DNA from: Melastoma dodecandrum
Taxonomy: Eukaryota > Streptophyta > Magnoliopsida > Myrtales > Melastomataceae
Reading direction: 5' to 3'
Assembly: GCA_029817715.1 (NCBI GenBank)
Contig: JARUPY010000237.1
Coordinates: 1 to 64,000 of the forward strand
Length of the DNA: 64,000 nucleotides
The notes beneath the pieces were generated by a model that ran no database searches, was not told the DNA's origin, and was given only the letters and a program-made list of their open reading frames with translations. A program made the position numbers and the translations under genes. The first letter of the stretch is position 1. Each line of letters begins with the position of its first letter. Positions 1 through 12,245 of this stretch are shown here, one piece after another.

Positions 1-107
1 CAAACTTCCATTTTTCAAAGCCAAAACGATCCCCCAATGTTCCCCAAGCTATTCAAAACAAGAGTTATTCATGGTCCGTTTCGTTAGAATTAGTTCCTGT
101 GCACAAT
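1..107 (+). repeat. partial satellite monomer at left edge
   Basis: This is offsets 65-171 of a monomer cut by the window boundary. It has an extra C in the C run and a shortened T run (CCCCCAATGTTCCCC), a variant seen again in the monomer at 2159 and, altered, in the one at 4210. This links it to the 12-monomer higher-order repeat to its right. The array evidently continues beyond the window. Confidence 0.95.
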
Positions 108-762
108 GAGGAACCCCGCACACAAGTTACGCAAACTAATGCTTCGCGCATGCTCCGAACATTCGTGCTTCCAAACTTCCATTTTTCGAAGCCAAAACGA
201 TTCATAAATGTTTCCCAAAATAGTCAAAACAAGAGTTCTTCAAGGTCCGTTTCGTTGGAATTAGTTCCTGTGCACAATGAGGAACCCCGCACACAAGTTA
301 CGCAAACTTGTGTATCCCGCATGCTCCGAACTTTCTTGCTTCCGAACTGGCATTTTTCGAATCCAAAACAATCCCCAAATGTTTCTTAAACTATTCAAAA
401 CAAGAGTTATTCATGGTCCGTTTCATTGGAATTTGTTCGTGTGCACAATGAGGAACCCCGCACACAAGTTACGCAAACTTGTACATCCCACATGCTCCGA
501 ACTTTCGTGCTTCCGAACTTCCATTTTTAGAAGCCAAAACGATCTCCAAATATATTCCAAACTATTCAAAACAAGAGTTATTCATGGTCTGTTTCAATTG
601 AATTAGTACCTGTGCACAATGAGGAACCCTGCACACAAGTTACGCAAACTTGTGCGTCCCGCATGCTCCGAACTTTCGTGCTTCCGAACTTCCATTTTTC
701 GAAGCCAAAACGATCCCCAAATGTTTCCCAAACTATTCAAAACAAGAGTTATTCATGGTCCG

Positions 763-779
763 TTTCGTTGGAATTAGTT
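763..779 (+). other. CENP-B-box-like half site, example copy
   Basis: TTTCGTTGGAA at 763-773 matches the first 11 positions of the mammalian CENP-B box (YTTCGTTGGAARCGGGA) exactly. The following TTAGTT does not supply the CGGG half of the box, so 12 of 17 positions match overall. The motif recurs in every monomer with G at offset 150; the alternative class has TTCGTTCGAA. CENP-B binding needs both halves of the core in mammals, so I call this a resemblance and not a demonstrated binding site. Confidence 0.4.
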
Positions 780-791
780 CCTGTGCACAAT

Positions 792-962
792 GAGGAACCC
801 CGCACACAAGTTACGCAAACTTGTGCATCCCGCATGCTCCGAACTTTCGTGCTTCCGAACTTCTATTTTTCGAAGCAAAAACGATCCCCAAATGTTTCCC
901 AAACTATTCAAAACAAGAGTTATTCATGGTCCGTTTCGTTCGAATTAGTTCCTGTGCACAAT
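792..962 (+). repeat. reference 171-bp monomer (anatomy)
   Basis: This copy is close to the consensus and is used for offsets. Landmarks: GAGGAACCCC at 1-10; hairpin arms at 14-21 and 27-34; GCATGC at 41-46; the 9-bp direct repeat TCCGAACTT at 47-55 and 63-71; a T5 tract ending in the palindrome TTCGAA at 78-83; A4 at 87-90 in the consensus (A5 in this copy); ACGATCCCC at 91-99; T3 at 104-106; CCCAAAC at 107-113; A4 at 119-122; CATGG at 134-138; TTTCGTTSGAA at 143-153, where S at offset 150 is the commonest two-state site (here C); and GTTCC followed by the palindrome TGTGCACA at 157-169. Subfamilies differ mainly at offsets 1-5, 36-50, 60-75, 84-86, 92-110 and 141-165. Confidence 0.95.
805..825. 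repeat. 8-bp inverted repeat (hairpin) of the monomer, example copy
   Basis: CACAAGTT and AACTTGTG are perfect reverse complements separated by the 5-nt loop ACGCA, at offsets 14-34. The structure recurs in most monomers and is the strongest dyad I find in the consensus. Variants in the loop (ACGTA) or arms (AAATTTGTG) weaken it in some subfamilies. The 154-bp monomers have lost its left arm and loop. Dyads near centromeric satellites have been proposed to form non-B DNA; a function here is inference. Confidence 0.85.
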
Positions 963-2158
963 GAGGAACCCCGCACACAAGTTACGCAAACTTGTGCATC
1001 TTGCATGGTCCGAACTTTCGGGATCCCGAACTTACATTTTTCGAAGCAAAAACGATCCACAAATGTTTCCCAAAATATTCAAAACAAGAGTTCTTCAAGA
1101 TCCGTTTCATTGGAATTAGTTCCTGTGCACAAGGAGGAACCCCGCACACAAGTTACGCAAACTTGTGCATCCCGCATGCTCCGAACTATCGTGCTTCCGA
1201 ACTGGCATTTTTCGAAGCCAAAACGACCCCTAAATGTTTCCCAAACTATTCAAAGCAAGAGTTATTCATGGTCCGTTTCGTTCGAATTTGTTCCTGTGCA
1301 CAATGAGGAACCCCGCACACAAGTTACGCAAACTTGTGCATCCCGCATGCTCCGAACTTTCGTGCTTCCGAATTTACATTTTTCGAAGCCAAAACGATCC
1401 CCAAATGTTTCCCAAACTATTCAAAACAAGAGTTATTCATGGTCCGTTTCGTTGGAATTAGTTCCTGTGCACAATGAGGAACCCCGCACACAAGTTACGC
1501 AAACTTGTGCGTCCCGCATGCTCTGAACTTTCGTGCTTCCGAACTTCCATTTTTCGAAGCCAAAACGATCCCCAAATGTTTCCCAAACTATTCAAACAAG
1601 AGTTATTCATGGTCCGTTTCGTTGGAATTAGTTCCTGTGCACAATGAGGAACCCCGCACACAAGTTACGCAAACTTGTGCATCCCGCATGCTCCGAACTT
1701 TCGTGCTTCCGAACTTCCATTTTTCGAAGCCAAAACGATCCCCAAATGTTTCCCAAACTATTCCAAACAAGCGTTATTCATGGCCCGTTTCGTTCGAATT
1801 AGTTCCTGTGCCGAATGAGGAACCCCGCACACAAGTTATGCAAACTTGTGCATCCCACATGGTCCGAACTTTCGTGCTCCCGAACTTACATTTTTCGAAG
1901 CCAAAACGATCCCCAAATGTTTCCCAAAATATTCAAAACAAGAGTTATTCATGGTCCGTTTCGTTGGAATTAGTTCCTGTGCACAATGAGGAACCCCGCA
2001 CACAAGTTACGCAAACTTGTGCATCCCGCATGCTCCGAACTTTCGTGCTTCCGAACTTCCATTTTTCGAAGCAAAATCGATCCCTAATTGTTTCCCAAAC
2101 TATTTAAAACAAGAATTATTCATAGTCGGTTTCGTTGGAATTAGTTCCCGTGCACAAT

Positions 2159-4209
2159 GAGGAACCCCGCACACAAGTTACGCAAACTTGTGCGTCCCGA
2201 ATGCTTTGAACTTTCGTGCTTCCGAACTTCCATTTTTCGAAGCCAAAACGATCCCCCAATGTTCCCCAAACTATTCAAAACAAGAGTTATTCATGGTCCG
2301 TTTCGTTCGAATTAGTTCCTGTGCACAATGAGGAACCCCGCACACAAGTTACGCAAACTTGTGCATCCCGCATGGTCCGAACTTTCGTGCTCCCGAACTT
2401 ACATTTTTCGAAGCCAAAACGATCCCCAAATGTTTCCCAAAATATTCAAAACAAGAGTTATTCATGGTCCGTTTCGTTGGAATTAGTTCCTGTGCACAAT
2501 GAGGAACCCCGCACACAAGTTACGCAAACTTGTGCATCCCGCATGCTCCGAACTTTCTTGCTTCCGAACTGGCATTTTTCGAAGCCAAAACGATCCCCAA
2601 ATGTTTCTCAAACTATTCAAAACAAGAGTTATTCATGGTCCGTTTTGTTCGAATTAGTTCCTGTGCACAATGAGGAACCCCGCACACAAGTTACGCAAAC
2701 TTGTGCATCTTGCATGGTCCGAACTTTCGGGATCCCGAACTTACATTTTTCGAAGCAAAAACGATCCACAAATGTTTCCCAAAATATTCAAAACAAGAGT
2801 TATTCATGGTCCGTTTCGTTGGAATTAGTTCCTGTGCACAATGAGGAACCCCGCACACAAGTTACGCAAACTTGTGCATCCCGCATGCTCCGAACTTTCG
2901 TGCTTCCGAACTGGCATTTTTCGAAGCCAAAACGATCCCCAAATGTTTCCCAAACTATTCAAAGCAAGAGTTATTCATGGTCCGTTTCGTTGGAATAAGT
3001 TCCTGTGCACAATGAAGAACCTCGCACACAAGTAACGCAAATTTGTGCATCCCGCATGCTCCGAACTTTCGTGCTTCCGAATTTACATTTTTCGTGGCCA
3101 AAACGATCCCCAAATGTTTCCCAAACTATTCAAAACAGGAGTTATTCATGGTCCGTTTCATTGGAATTAGTTCCTGTGCACAATGAGGAACCCCGCACAC
3201 AAGTTACGCAAACTTGTGCATCCCGCATGCTCCGAACTTTCGTGCTTCCGAACTTCCAATATTAGAAGCCAATACGATCTCCAAATGTATTCCAAACTAT
3301 TCAAAACAAGAGTTATTCATGGTCTGTTTCAATTGAATTAGTACCTGTGCACAATGAGGAACCCTGCACACAAGTTACGCAAACATGTGCGTCCCGCATG
3401 CTCCGAACTTTCGTGCTTCCGAACTTGCATTTTTCGAAGCAAAAACGATCCCCAAATTTTTCCCAAACTATTAAAATCAAGAGTTATTCACGGTCCGTTT
3501 CGTTGGAATTAGTTCCTGTGCCCAATGAGGAACCCGGCACACAAGTTACGCAAACTTGTGCATCCCGCATGCTCCAAACTTTCGTGCTTCTGAACTTCCA
3601 TTTTTCGAAGCAAAAACGATCCCCAAATGTTTCCCAAACTATTCAAAATAAGAGTTATTCATGGTCCGTTTCGTTCGAATTAGTTCCTGTGCACAATGAG
3701 GAACCCCGCACACAAGTTACGCAAACTTGTGCATCCCGCATGCTCCGAACTTTCGTGCTTCCGAACTTCCATTTTTCGAAGCCAAAACGATCCCCAAATG
3801 TTTCCCAAACTATTCAAAACAAGAGTTATTCATGGTCCGTTTCGTTGGAATAAGTTCCTGTGCACAATGAAGAACCTCGCACACAAGTAACGCAAATTTG
3901 TGCATCCCGCATGCTCCGAACTTTCGTGCTTCCGAACTTCCATTTTTCGAAGCCAAAACGATCCCCAAATGTTTCCCAAACTATTCAAACAAGAGTTATT
4001 CATGGTCCGTTTCGTTGGAATTAGTTCCTGTGCACAATGAGGAACCCCGCACACAAGTTACGCAAACTTGTGCATCCCGCATGCTCCGAACTTTCGTGCT
4101 TCCGAACTTCCATTTTTCGAATAAAAAACGATCCCCAAATGTTTCCCAAACTATTTAAAACAAGAGTTATTCATGGTCGGTTTCGTTGGAATTAGTTCCC
4201 GTGCACAAT
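2159..4209 (+). repeat. 12-monomer HOR, copy 1
   Basis: This 2051-bp unit is aligned to the next copy by shared private variants in monomers 1, 2, 6-9 and 11. It contains one 170-bp monomer (3869-4038), caused by loss of one A in the TTCAAAACAAG segment. Confidence 0.8.
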
Positions 4210-6260
4210 GAGGAACCCCGCACACAAGTTACGCAAACTTGTGCGTCCCGAATGCTTTGAACTTTCGTGCTTCCGAACTTCCATTTTTCGAAGCCAAAAT
4301 GATCCCCCAATGTTGCCCAAACTATTCAAAACAAGAGTTATTCCTGGCCCGTTTCGTTCGAATTAGTTCCTGTGCACAATGAGGAATCCCGCACACAAGT
4401 TACGCAAACTTGTGCATCCCGCATGGTCCGAACTTTCGTGCTCCCGAACTTACATATTCGAAGCCAAAACGATCACCAAATTTTTCCAAAAATATTCAAA
4501 ACAAGAGTTATTCATGGTCCGTTTCGTTGGAATTAGTTCCTGTGCACAATGAGGAACCCCGCTCACAAGGTACGCAAACTTGTGCCTCCCGCATGCTCCG
4601 AACTTTCGTGCTTTCGAACTGGCATTTTTCGAAGCCAAAACGATCCTCAAATGTTTCTCAAACTATTCAAAACAAGAGTTATTCATGGTCCGTTTCGTTG
4701 GAATTAGTTCCTGTGCACAATGAGGAACCCCGCACACAAGTTACGCAAACTTGTGCATCCCGCATGGTCCGAACATTCGTGCTCCCGAACTTACATTTTT
4801 CGAAGCCAAAACGATCCCCAAATGTTTCCCAAAATATTCAAAACAAGAGTTATTCATGGTCCGCTTCGTTCGAATTAGTTCCTGTGCACAATGAGGAACC
4901 CCGCACACAAAGTACGCAAACTTGTGCATCCCGCATGCTCCGAACTTTCGTGATTCCAAACTGGCATTTTTCGAAGCCAAAACGATCCCCAAATGTTTCC
5001 CAAACTATTCAAAGCAAGAGTTTTTCATGGTCCGTTTCGTTGGAATAAGTTCCTGTGCACAATGAAGAACCTCGCACACAAGTTACGCAAATTTGTGCAT
5101 CCCGCATGCTCCGAACTTTCGTGCTTCCAAACTTACATTTTTCGAAGCCAAAACGATCCCCAAATGTTTCCCAAACTATTCAAAACAAGAGTTATTCATG
5201 GTCCGTTTCATTGGAATTAGTTCTTGTGCACAATGAGGAACCCCGCACACAAGTTACGCAAACTTGTACATCCCACATGCTCCGAACTTTCGTGCTTCCG
5301 AACTTCCAATATTAGAAGCCAATACGATCTCCAAATGTATTCCAAACTATTCAAAACAAGAGTTATTCATGGTCTGTTTCAATTGAATTAGTACCTGTGC
5401 ACAATGAGGAACCCTGCACACAAGTTACGCAAACATGTGCGTCCCGCATGCTCCGAACTTTCGTGCTTCCGAACTTGCATTTTTCGAAGCCAAAACGATC
5501 CCCAAATGTTTCCCAAACTATTCAAAACAAGTGTTATTCATGGTCCGTTTCGTTGGAATTAGTTCCTGTGCACAATGAATTACCCCGCCCACAAGTTACG
5601 CAAACTTGTGCATCCCGCATGCTCCGAACTTTCGTGCTTCTGAACCTCCATTTTTCCAAGCCAAAACGATCCCCAAATGTTTCCCAAACTATTCAAAACA
5701 AGAGTTATTCATGGTCCGTTTCGTTCGAATTAGTTCCTGTGCACAATGAGGAACCCCGCACACAAGTTACGCAAACTTGTGCATCCCGCATGCTCCGAAC
5801 TTTCGTGCTTCCGAACTTCCATTTTTCGAAGCCAAAACGATCCCCAAATGTTTCCCAAACTATTCAAAACAAGTGTTATTCATGGTCCGTTTCGTTGGAA
5901 TTAGTTCATGTGCCCAATGAAGAACCTCGCACACAAGTTACGCAAATTTGTTCATCCCGCATGCTCCGAACTTTCGTGCTTCCGAATTTACATTTTTCGA
6001 AGCCAAAATGATCCCCATATGTTTCCCAAACTATTCAAAACAAGAGTTATTCATGGTCCGTTTCATTGGAATTAGTTCCTGTGCATAATGAGGAACCCCG
6101 CATAGAAGTTACGCAAACTTGTGCATCCCGCATGCTCGGAACTTTCGTTCTTCCGAACTTCCATTTTTCGAAGCCAAAACGATCTCCAAATGTTTCCCAA
6201 ACTATTCAAAACAAGAGTTATTCATGGTCTGTTTCAATTGAATTAGTACCTGTGCACAAT
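4210..6260 (+). repeat. 12-monomer HOR, copy 2
   Basis: Also 2051 bp, with one 170-bp monomer at 4381-4550 (loss of one base in the T tract, read as ACATATTCGAAG). The single-base deletions differ between the two copies, so they arose after duplication. The first monomers of a third copy follow from 6261. Confidence 0.8.
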
Positions 6261-9200
6261 GAGGAACCCCGCACACAAGTTACGCAAACTTGTGCGTCCT
6301 GCATGCTCTGAACTTTGTGCTTCCGAACTTCCATTTTTCGAAGCCAAAACGATCCCCAAATGTTTCCCAAACTATTCCAAACAAGAGTTATTCATGGTCC
6401 GTTTCGTTCGAATTAGTTCCTGTGCACAATGAGGAACCCCGCACACAAGTTACGCAAACTTGTGCATCCCGTATGATCCGAACTTTCGTGCTCCCGAACT
6501 TACATTTTTCGAAGCCAAAACGATCCCCAAATGTTTCCCAAAATATTCAAAACAAGAGTTTTCCATGGTACGTTTCGTTGGAATTAGTTCCCGTGCACAA
6601 TGAGGAACCCCGCACACAAGTTACGCAAACTTGTGCATCCCGCATGCTCCGAACATTCGTGCTTCCGAACTTCCATTTTTCGAAGCCAAAACGATCCCCA
6701 AATGTTTCCCATACTATTCAAAACAAGAGTTACTCATGGTCCGTTTCGTTGGATTTAGTTCATGTGCACAATGAGGAACCCCGCACACAAGTTAAGTAAA
6801 CCTGTGCATCCCGCATGGTCCGAACTTTCGTGCTCCCGAACATACATTTTTCGAAGCCAAAACGATCCCCAAATGTTTCCCAAAATATTCAAAACAAGAG
6901 TTATTCATGGTCCGTTTCGTTGGAATTAGTTCTTGTGCACAATGAGGAACCCCGCACACAAGTTACGCAAACTTGTGCATCCCGCATGCTCCGAACTTTC
7001 GTGCTTCCGAACTGGCAATTTTCGAAGCCAAAACGATCCCCAAATGTTTCCCAAAATATTCAAAACAAGAGTTATTCATGGTCCGTTTCGTTGGAATTAG
7101 TTCCTGTGCACAATGAGGAACCCCGCACACAAGTTACGCAAACTTGTGCATCCCGCATGCTCCGAACTTTCGTGCTTCCGAACTGGCATTTTTCGAAGCC
7201 AAAACGATCCCCAAATGTTTCCCAAACTATTCAAAACAAGAGTTATTCATGGTCCGTTTCGTTCGAATTAGTTCCTGTGCACAATGAGGAACCCCGCACA
7301 CAAGTTACGCAAACTTGTGCATCCCGTATGATCCGAACTTTCGTGCTCCCGAACTTACATTTTTCGAAGCCAAAACGATCCCCAAATGTTTCCCAAAATA
7401 TTCAAAACAAGAGTTTTCCATGGTACGTTTCGTTGGAATTAGTTCCCGTGCACAATGAGGAACCCCGCACACAAGTTACGCAAACTTGTGCATCCCGCAT
7501 GCTCCGAACATTCGTGCTTCCGAACTTGCATTTTCGAAGGCAAAACGATCCCCAAATGTTTCCCAAACTATTCAAAACAAGAGTTAATAATGGTCCGTTT
7601 CGTTGGAATTAGTTCCTGTGCACAATGAGGAACCCCGCACACAAGTTACGCAAACTTGTGCATCCCGCATGCTCCAAACTTTCGTGGTTCCGAACTTGCA
7701 TTTTTCGAACCCAAAACGACCCCCAAATGTTTCCCAAACTATTCAAAACAAAAGTTATTCATGGTCCGTTTCGTTGGAATTAGTTCCTGTGCACAATGAG
7801 GAACCCCGCACACAAGTTACGCAAACTTGTGCATCCCGCATGCTCCGAGCTTTCGTGCTTCCGAACTTGCATTTTTCGAAGGCAAAACGATCCCCAAATG
7901 TTTCCCAAACTATTCAAAACAAGAGTTATTCATGGTCCGTTTCGTTGGAATTAGTTCCTGTGCACAATGAGGAACCCCGCACACAAGTTACGCAAACTTG
8001 TGCATCCCGCATGCTCCGAACATTCGTGCTTCCGAACTTGCATTTTTCGAAGCCAAAACGATCCCCAAATGTTTCCTACACTATTCAAAACAAGAGTTAT
8101 TCATGGTCCGTTTCGTTGGAATTAGTTCCTGTGCACAATGAGGAACCCCGCACACAAGTTACGCAAACTTGTGCATCCCGCATGCTCCGAACTTTCGTGC
8201 TTCCGAACTTCCATTTTTCGAAGCAAAAACGATCCCCAAATGTTTCCCAAACTATTCAAAACAAGAGTTATTCATGGTCCCTTTTGCTGGAATAAGTTCC
8301 TGTGCACAACGAAGAACCTCGCACACAAGTAACGCAAATTTGTGCATCCCGCATGCTCCGAACTTTCGTGCTTCCGAATTTACATTTTTCGTGGCCAAAA
8401 CGATCCCCAACTGTTTCCCAAACTATTCAAAACAGGAGTTATTCATGGTCGGTTTCGTTCGAATTAGTTCTTGTACACAATGAGGAACCCCGCACACAAG
8501 TTACGCAAACTTGTACATCCCACATGCTCCGAACTTTCGTTCTTCCGAACTTCCATTTTACGAAGCCAAAACGATCTCCAAATGTTTCCCAAACTATTCA
8601 AAACAAGAGTTATTCATGGTCTGTTTCAATTGAATTAGTACCTGTGCACAATGAGGAACCCCGCACACAAGTTACGCAAACTTGTGCATCCCGCATGCTC
8701 CGAACTTTCGTGCTTCCGAACTGGCATTTTTCGAAGCCAAAACGATCCCCAAATGTTTCCCAAACTATTCAAAACAAGAGTTATTCATGGTCCGTTTCGT
8801 TCGAATTAGTTCCTGTGCACAATGAGGAACCCCGCACACAAGTTACGCAAACTTGTGCATCCCGTATGATCCGAACTTTCGTGCTCCCGAACTTACATTT
8901 TTCGAAGCCAAAACGATCCCCAAATGTTTCCCAAAATATTCAAAACAAGAGTTTTCCATGGTACGTTTCGTTGGAATTAGTTCCCGTGCACAATGAGGAA
9001 CCCCGCACACAAGTTACGCAAACTTGTGCATCCCGTATGATCCGAACATTCGTGCTTCCAAACTTGCATTTTCGAAGGCAAAATGATCCCCAAATGTTCC
9101 CAAACTATTCAAAACAAGAGTTAATAATGGTCCGTTTCGTTGGAATTAGCTCCTATGCATAATGAGGAACCCCGCACACAAGTTATGCAAACTTGTGCAT

Positions 9201-9676
9201 CCCGCATGCTCCGAACTTTCGTGGTTCCGAACTTACATTTTTCGAAGCCAAAACGACCCCCAAATGTTTCCCAAACTATTCAAAACAAGAGTTATTCATG
9301 GCCCGTTTCGTTGGAATTAGTTCTTGGGCACAATGAGGAACCCCGCACACAAGTTACGCTAACTTATGCATCCCGCATGCTCCGAACTTTCGTGCTTCCG
9401 AACTGGCAATTTTCGAAGCCAAAACGATCCCCAAATGTTTCCCAAACTATTCAAAACAAGAGTTATTCATGGTCCGTTTCGTTGGAATTAGTTCCTGTGC
9501 ACAATGAGGAACCCCGCACACAAGTTACGCAAACTTGTGCATCCCGCATGCTCCGAACTTTCGTGCTTCCGAACTGGCATTTTTCGAAGCCAAAACGATC
9601 AACAAATGTTTCCCAAACTATTCAAAACAAGAGTTATTAATGGTCATATTCGTTGGAATTAGTTCCTGTGCAAAAT

Positions 9677-9852
9677 GAGGAACCCCGCACACATGTTACG
9701 CAAACTTGTGTATCCCGCATGCTCCGAACGTTCGTGCATTGCTCCCGAACTTACATTTTTCGAAGCCAAAACGATCCCCAAATGTTTCCCAAAATATTCA
9801 AAACAAGAGTTTTCCATGGTACGTTTCGTTGGAATTAGTTCCCGTGCACAAT
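9677..9852 (+). repeat. 176-bp monomer with 5-bp insertion
   Basis: The segment normally reading TTCGTGCTCCCGAAC reads TTCGTGCATTGCTCCCGAAC here, a 5-bp gain near 9736 with a repeated TGC flanking it. The left side resembles CTTCCG-type monomers and the right side CTCCCG-type monomers, so this may be a recombination junction. It is the longest monomer in the window. Confidence 0.8.
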
Positions 9853-10878
9853 GAGGAACCCCGCACACAAGTTACGCAAACTTGTGCACCCCGCATGCTC
9901 CGAACATTCGTGCTTCCGAACTTGCATTTTTCGAAGGGAAAACGATCCCCAAATGTTTCCCAAACTATTCAAAACAAGAGTTAATAATGGTCCGTTTCGT
10001 TGGAATTAGTTCCTGTGCACAATGAGGAACCCCGCACACAAGTTACGCAAACCTGTGCATCCCGCATGCTCCGAACTTTCGTGGTTCCGAACTTGCATTT
10101 TTCGAAGCCAAAACGACCCCCAAATGTTTCCCAAACTATTCAAAACAAAAGTTATTCATGGCCCGTTTCGTTCGAATTAGTTCTTGTGCACAATGAGGAA
10201 CCCCGCACACAAGTTACGCAAACTTGTGCATCCCGCATGCTCCGAGCTTTCGTGCTTCCGAACTTGCATTTTTCGAAGCCAAAACGATCCCCAAATGTTT
10301 CCCAAACTATTCAAAACAAGAGTTATTCATGGTCCGTTTCGTTGGAATTAGTTCCTGTGCACAATGAGGAACCCAGCACACAAGTTACGCAAACTTGTGC
10401 ATCCCGCATGCTCCGAACATTCGTGCTTCCGAACTTGCATTTTTCGAAGGCAAAACGATCCCCAAATGTTTCCCAAACTATTCAAAACAAGAGTTATTAA
10501 TGGTCCTTTTCATTGGAATTAGTTCCTGTGCACAATGAGGAACCCCGCACACAAGTTACGCAAACTTGTGCATCCCGCATGGTCCGAACTTTCGTGCTCC
10601 CGAACTTACATTTTTCGAAGCCAAAACGATCCCCAAATGTTTCCCAAAATATTCAAAACAAGAGTTATTCATGGTCCGTTTCGTTGGAATTAGTTCCTGT
10701 GCACAACGAGGAACCCGGCACACAGGTTACGCAAACTTGTGCATCCCGCATGCTCCGAACATTCGTTCATCCGAACTTGCATTTTTCGAAGCCAAAACGG
10801 TCCCCAAATGTTTCCCAAACTATTGAAAACAAGAGTTATTCATGGTCCATTTCGTTCGAATTAGTTCCTGTGCACAAT

Positions 10879-12245
10879 GAGGAACCTCGTACACAAGTTA
10901 CGCAAATTTGTGCATCCCGCATGCTCCGAACTTTCGTGCTTCCGAACTTACATTTTTCGAAGCCAAAACGATCCCCAAATGTTACCTAAACTATTCAAAA
11001 CAAGAGTTATTCATGGTCCGTTTCGTTGGAATTAGTTCCCGTGCACAATGAGGAACCCAGCACACAAGTTACGTAAACTTGTGCATCCCGCATGCTCCAA
11101 ACATTCGTGCTTCCGAACATGCATATTTCGAAGGCAAAACGATCCCCAAATGTTTCCCAAACTATTCAAAACAAGAGTTATTAATGGTCCGTTTCGTTCG
11201 AATTAGTTCCTGTGCACAATAAGGAACCTCTCACATAAGTTACGCAAATTTGTGCATCCCGCATGCTCCGAACTTTCGTGCTTCCAAACATACATTTTTC
11301 GAAGCCAATACGATCCCCAATTGTTTCCCATGCTATTCAAAACAAGAGTTATTCATGGTCCGTTTCGTTGGAATTAGTTCCCGTGCACAATGAGGAACCC
11401 AGCACACAAGTTACGCAAACTTGTGCATCCCGCATGCTCCGAACATTCGTGCTTCCGAACTTGCATTTTTCAAAGGCAAAACGATCCCCAAATGTTTCCC
11501 AAACTATTCAAAACAGGAGTTATTAATGGTTCGTTTCGTTCGAATTAGTTCCTGTGCACAATGAGGAACCCAGCACACAAGTTACGCAAACTTGTGCATC
11601 CCGCATGCTCCGAACATTCGTGCTTCCGAACTTGCATTTTTCGAAGGCAAAACGATCAAAAAATGTTTCCCAAACTATTCAAAACAAGAGTTATTCATGG
11701 TCCGTTTCGTTGGAATTAGTTCCCGTGCACAATGAGGAACCCAGCACACAAGTTACGCAAACTTGTGCATCCCGCATGCTCCGAACTTTCGTGCTTCCGA
11801 ACTTACATTTTTCGAAGCCAAAACGATCCCCAAATGTTTCCTAAACTATTCAAAACAAGAGTTATTCATGGTCCGTTTCGTTGGAATTAGTTCCCGTGCA
11901 CAATGAGGAACCCAGCACACAAGTTACGCAAACTTGTGCATCCTGCATGCTCCGAACATTCGTGCATCCGAACTTGCATTTGCGAAGCCAAAACGGTCCC
12001 CAAATGTTTCCCAAACTATTGAAAACAAGAGTTATTCATGGTCCATTTCGTTCGAATTAGTTCCCGTGCACAATGAGGAACCCCGCACACAAGTTACGCA
12101 AATTTGTGCATCCCGCATGCTCCGAACTTTCGTGCTTCCGAACTTACATTTTTCAAAGCCAAAATTTTCCCCAAATGTTTGACAAACTATTCAAAACAAG
12201 AGTCATTCATGTACCGTTCCGTTGGAATTAGTTCTTTTGCACAAC
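10879..12245 (+). repeat. 8-monomer segment, copy 1 of a duplication
   Basis: Matches 13614-14980 at a constant 2735-bp offset (16 monomers), both copies 1367 bp. Shared private variants in order: GTTACCTAAAC; TTACGTAAAC with GCATATTTCGAAGG; TAAGGAACCTCTCACATAAG with CCAATTGTTTCCCATGC; GATCAAAAAATG; and the 170-bp monomer with GCATTTGCGAAGCC and ACGGTCCCC (11905 and 14640). Confidence 0.88.

Larger units (their letters stand above)
1..7114 (+). repeat. Block A1: array with a 12-monomer higher-order repeat
   Basis: Diagnostic variants recur every 12 monomers. Units start at 2159, 4210 and 6261 (2051 bp each), the third recognisable only to about 7114. Shared marks: GTGCGTCC with CTTTGAAC or CTCTGAAC at the start (2159, 4210, 6261); GGTCCGAAC or GATCCGAAC with CTCCCGAACTTAC in the next monomer; GAAGAACCTCGC at 3014 and 5064, and again at 3869 and 5919; CCAATATTAGAAGCC at 3256 and 5306; CATGTGCGTCC at 3384 and 5434; and GTGCTTCTGAAC at 3581 and 5631. 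Earlier monomers (108-2158) carry the same variants in another order, for example GGGATCCCGAAC near 1020 and 2729, ten monomers apart, so register has been reshuffled there. All monomers are 170 or 171 bp. Confidence 0.85.

Noticed and set aside
3250..3300. Transposon or retroelement remnant suggested by the odd segment CCAATATTAGAAGCC
   Set aside because: It is the ordinary monomer with a few substitutions, repeated 12 monomers later at 5300, and shows no terminal repeats or target duplication.
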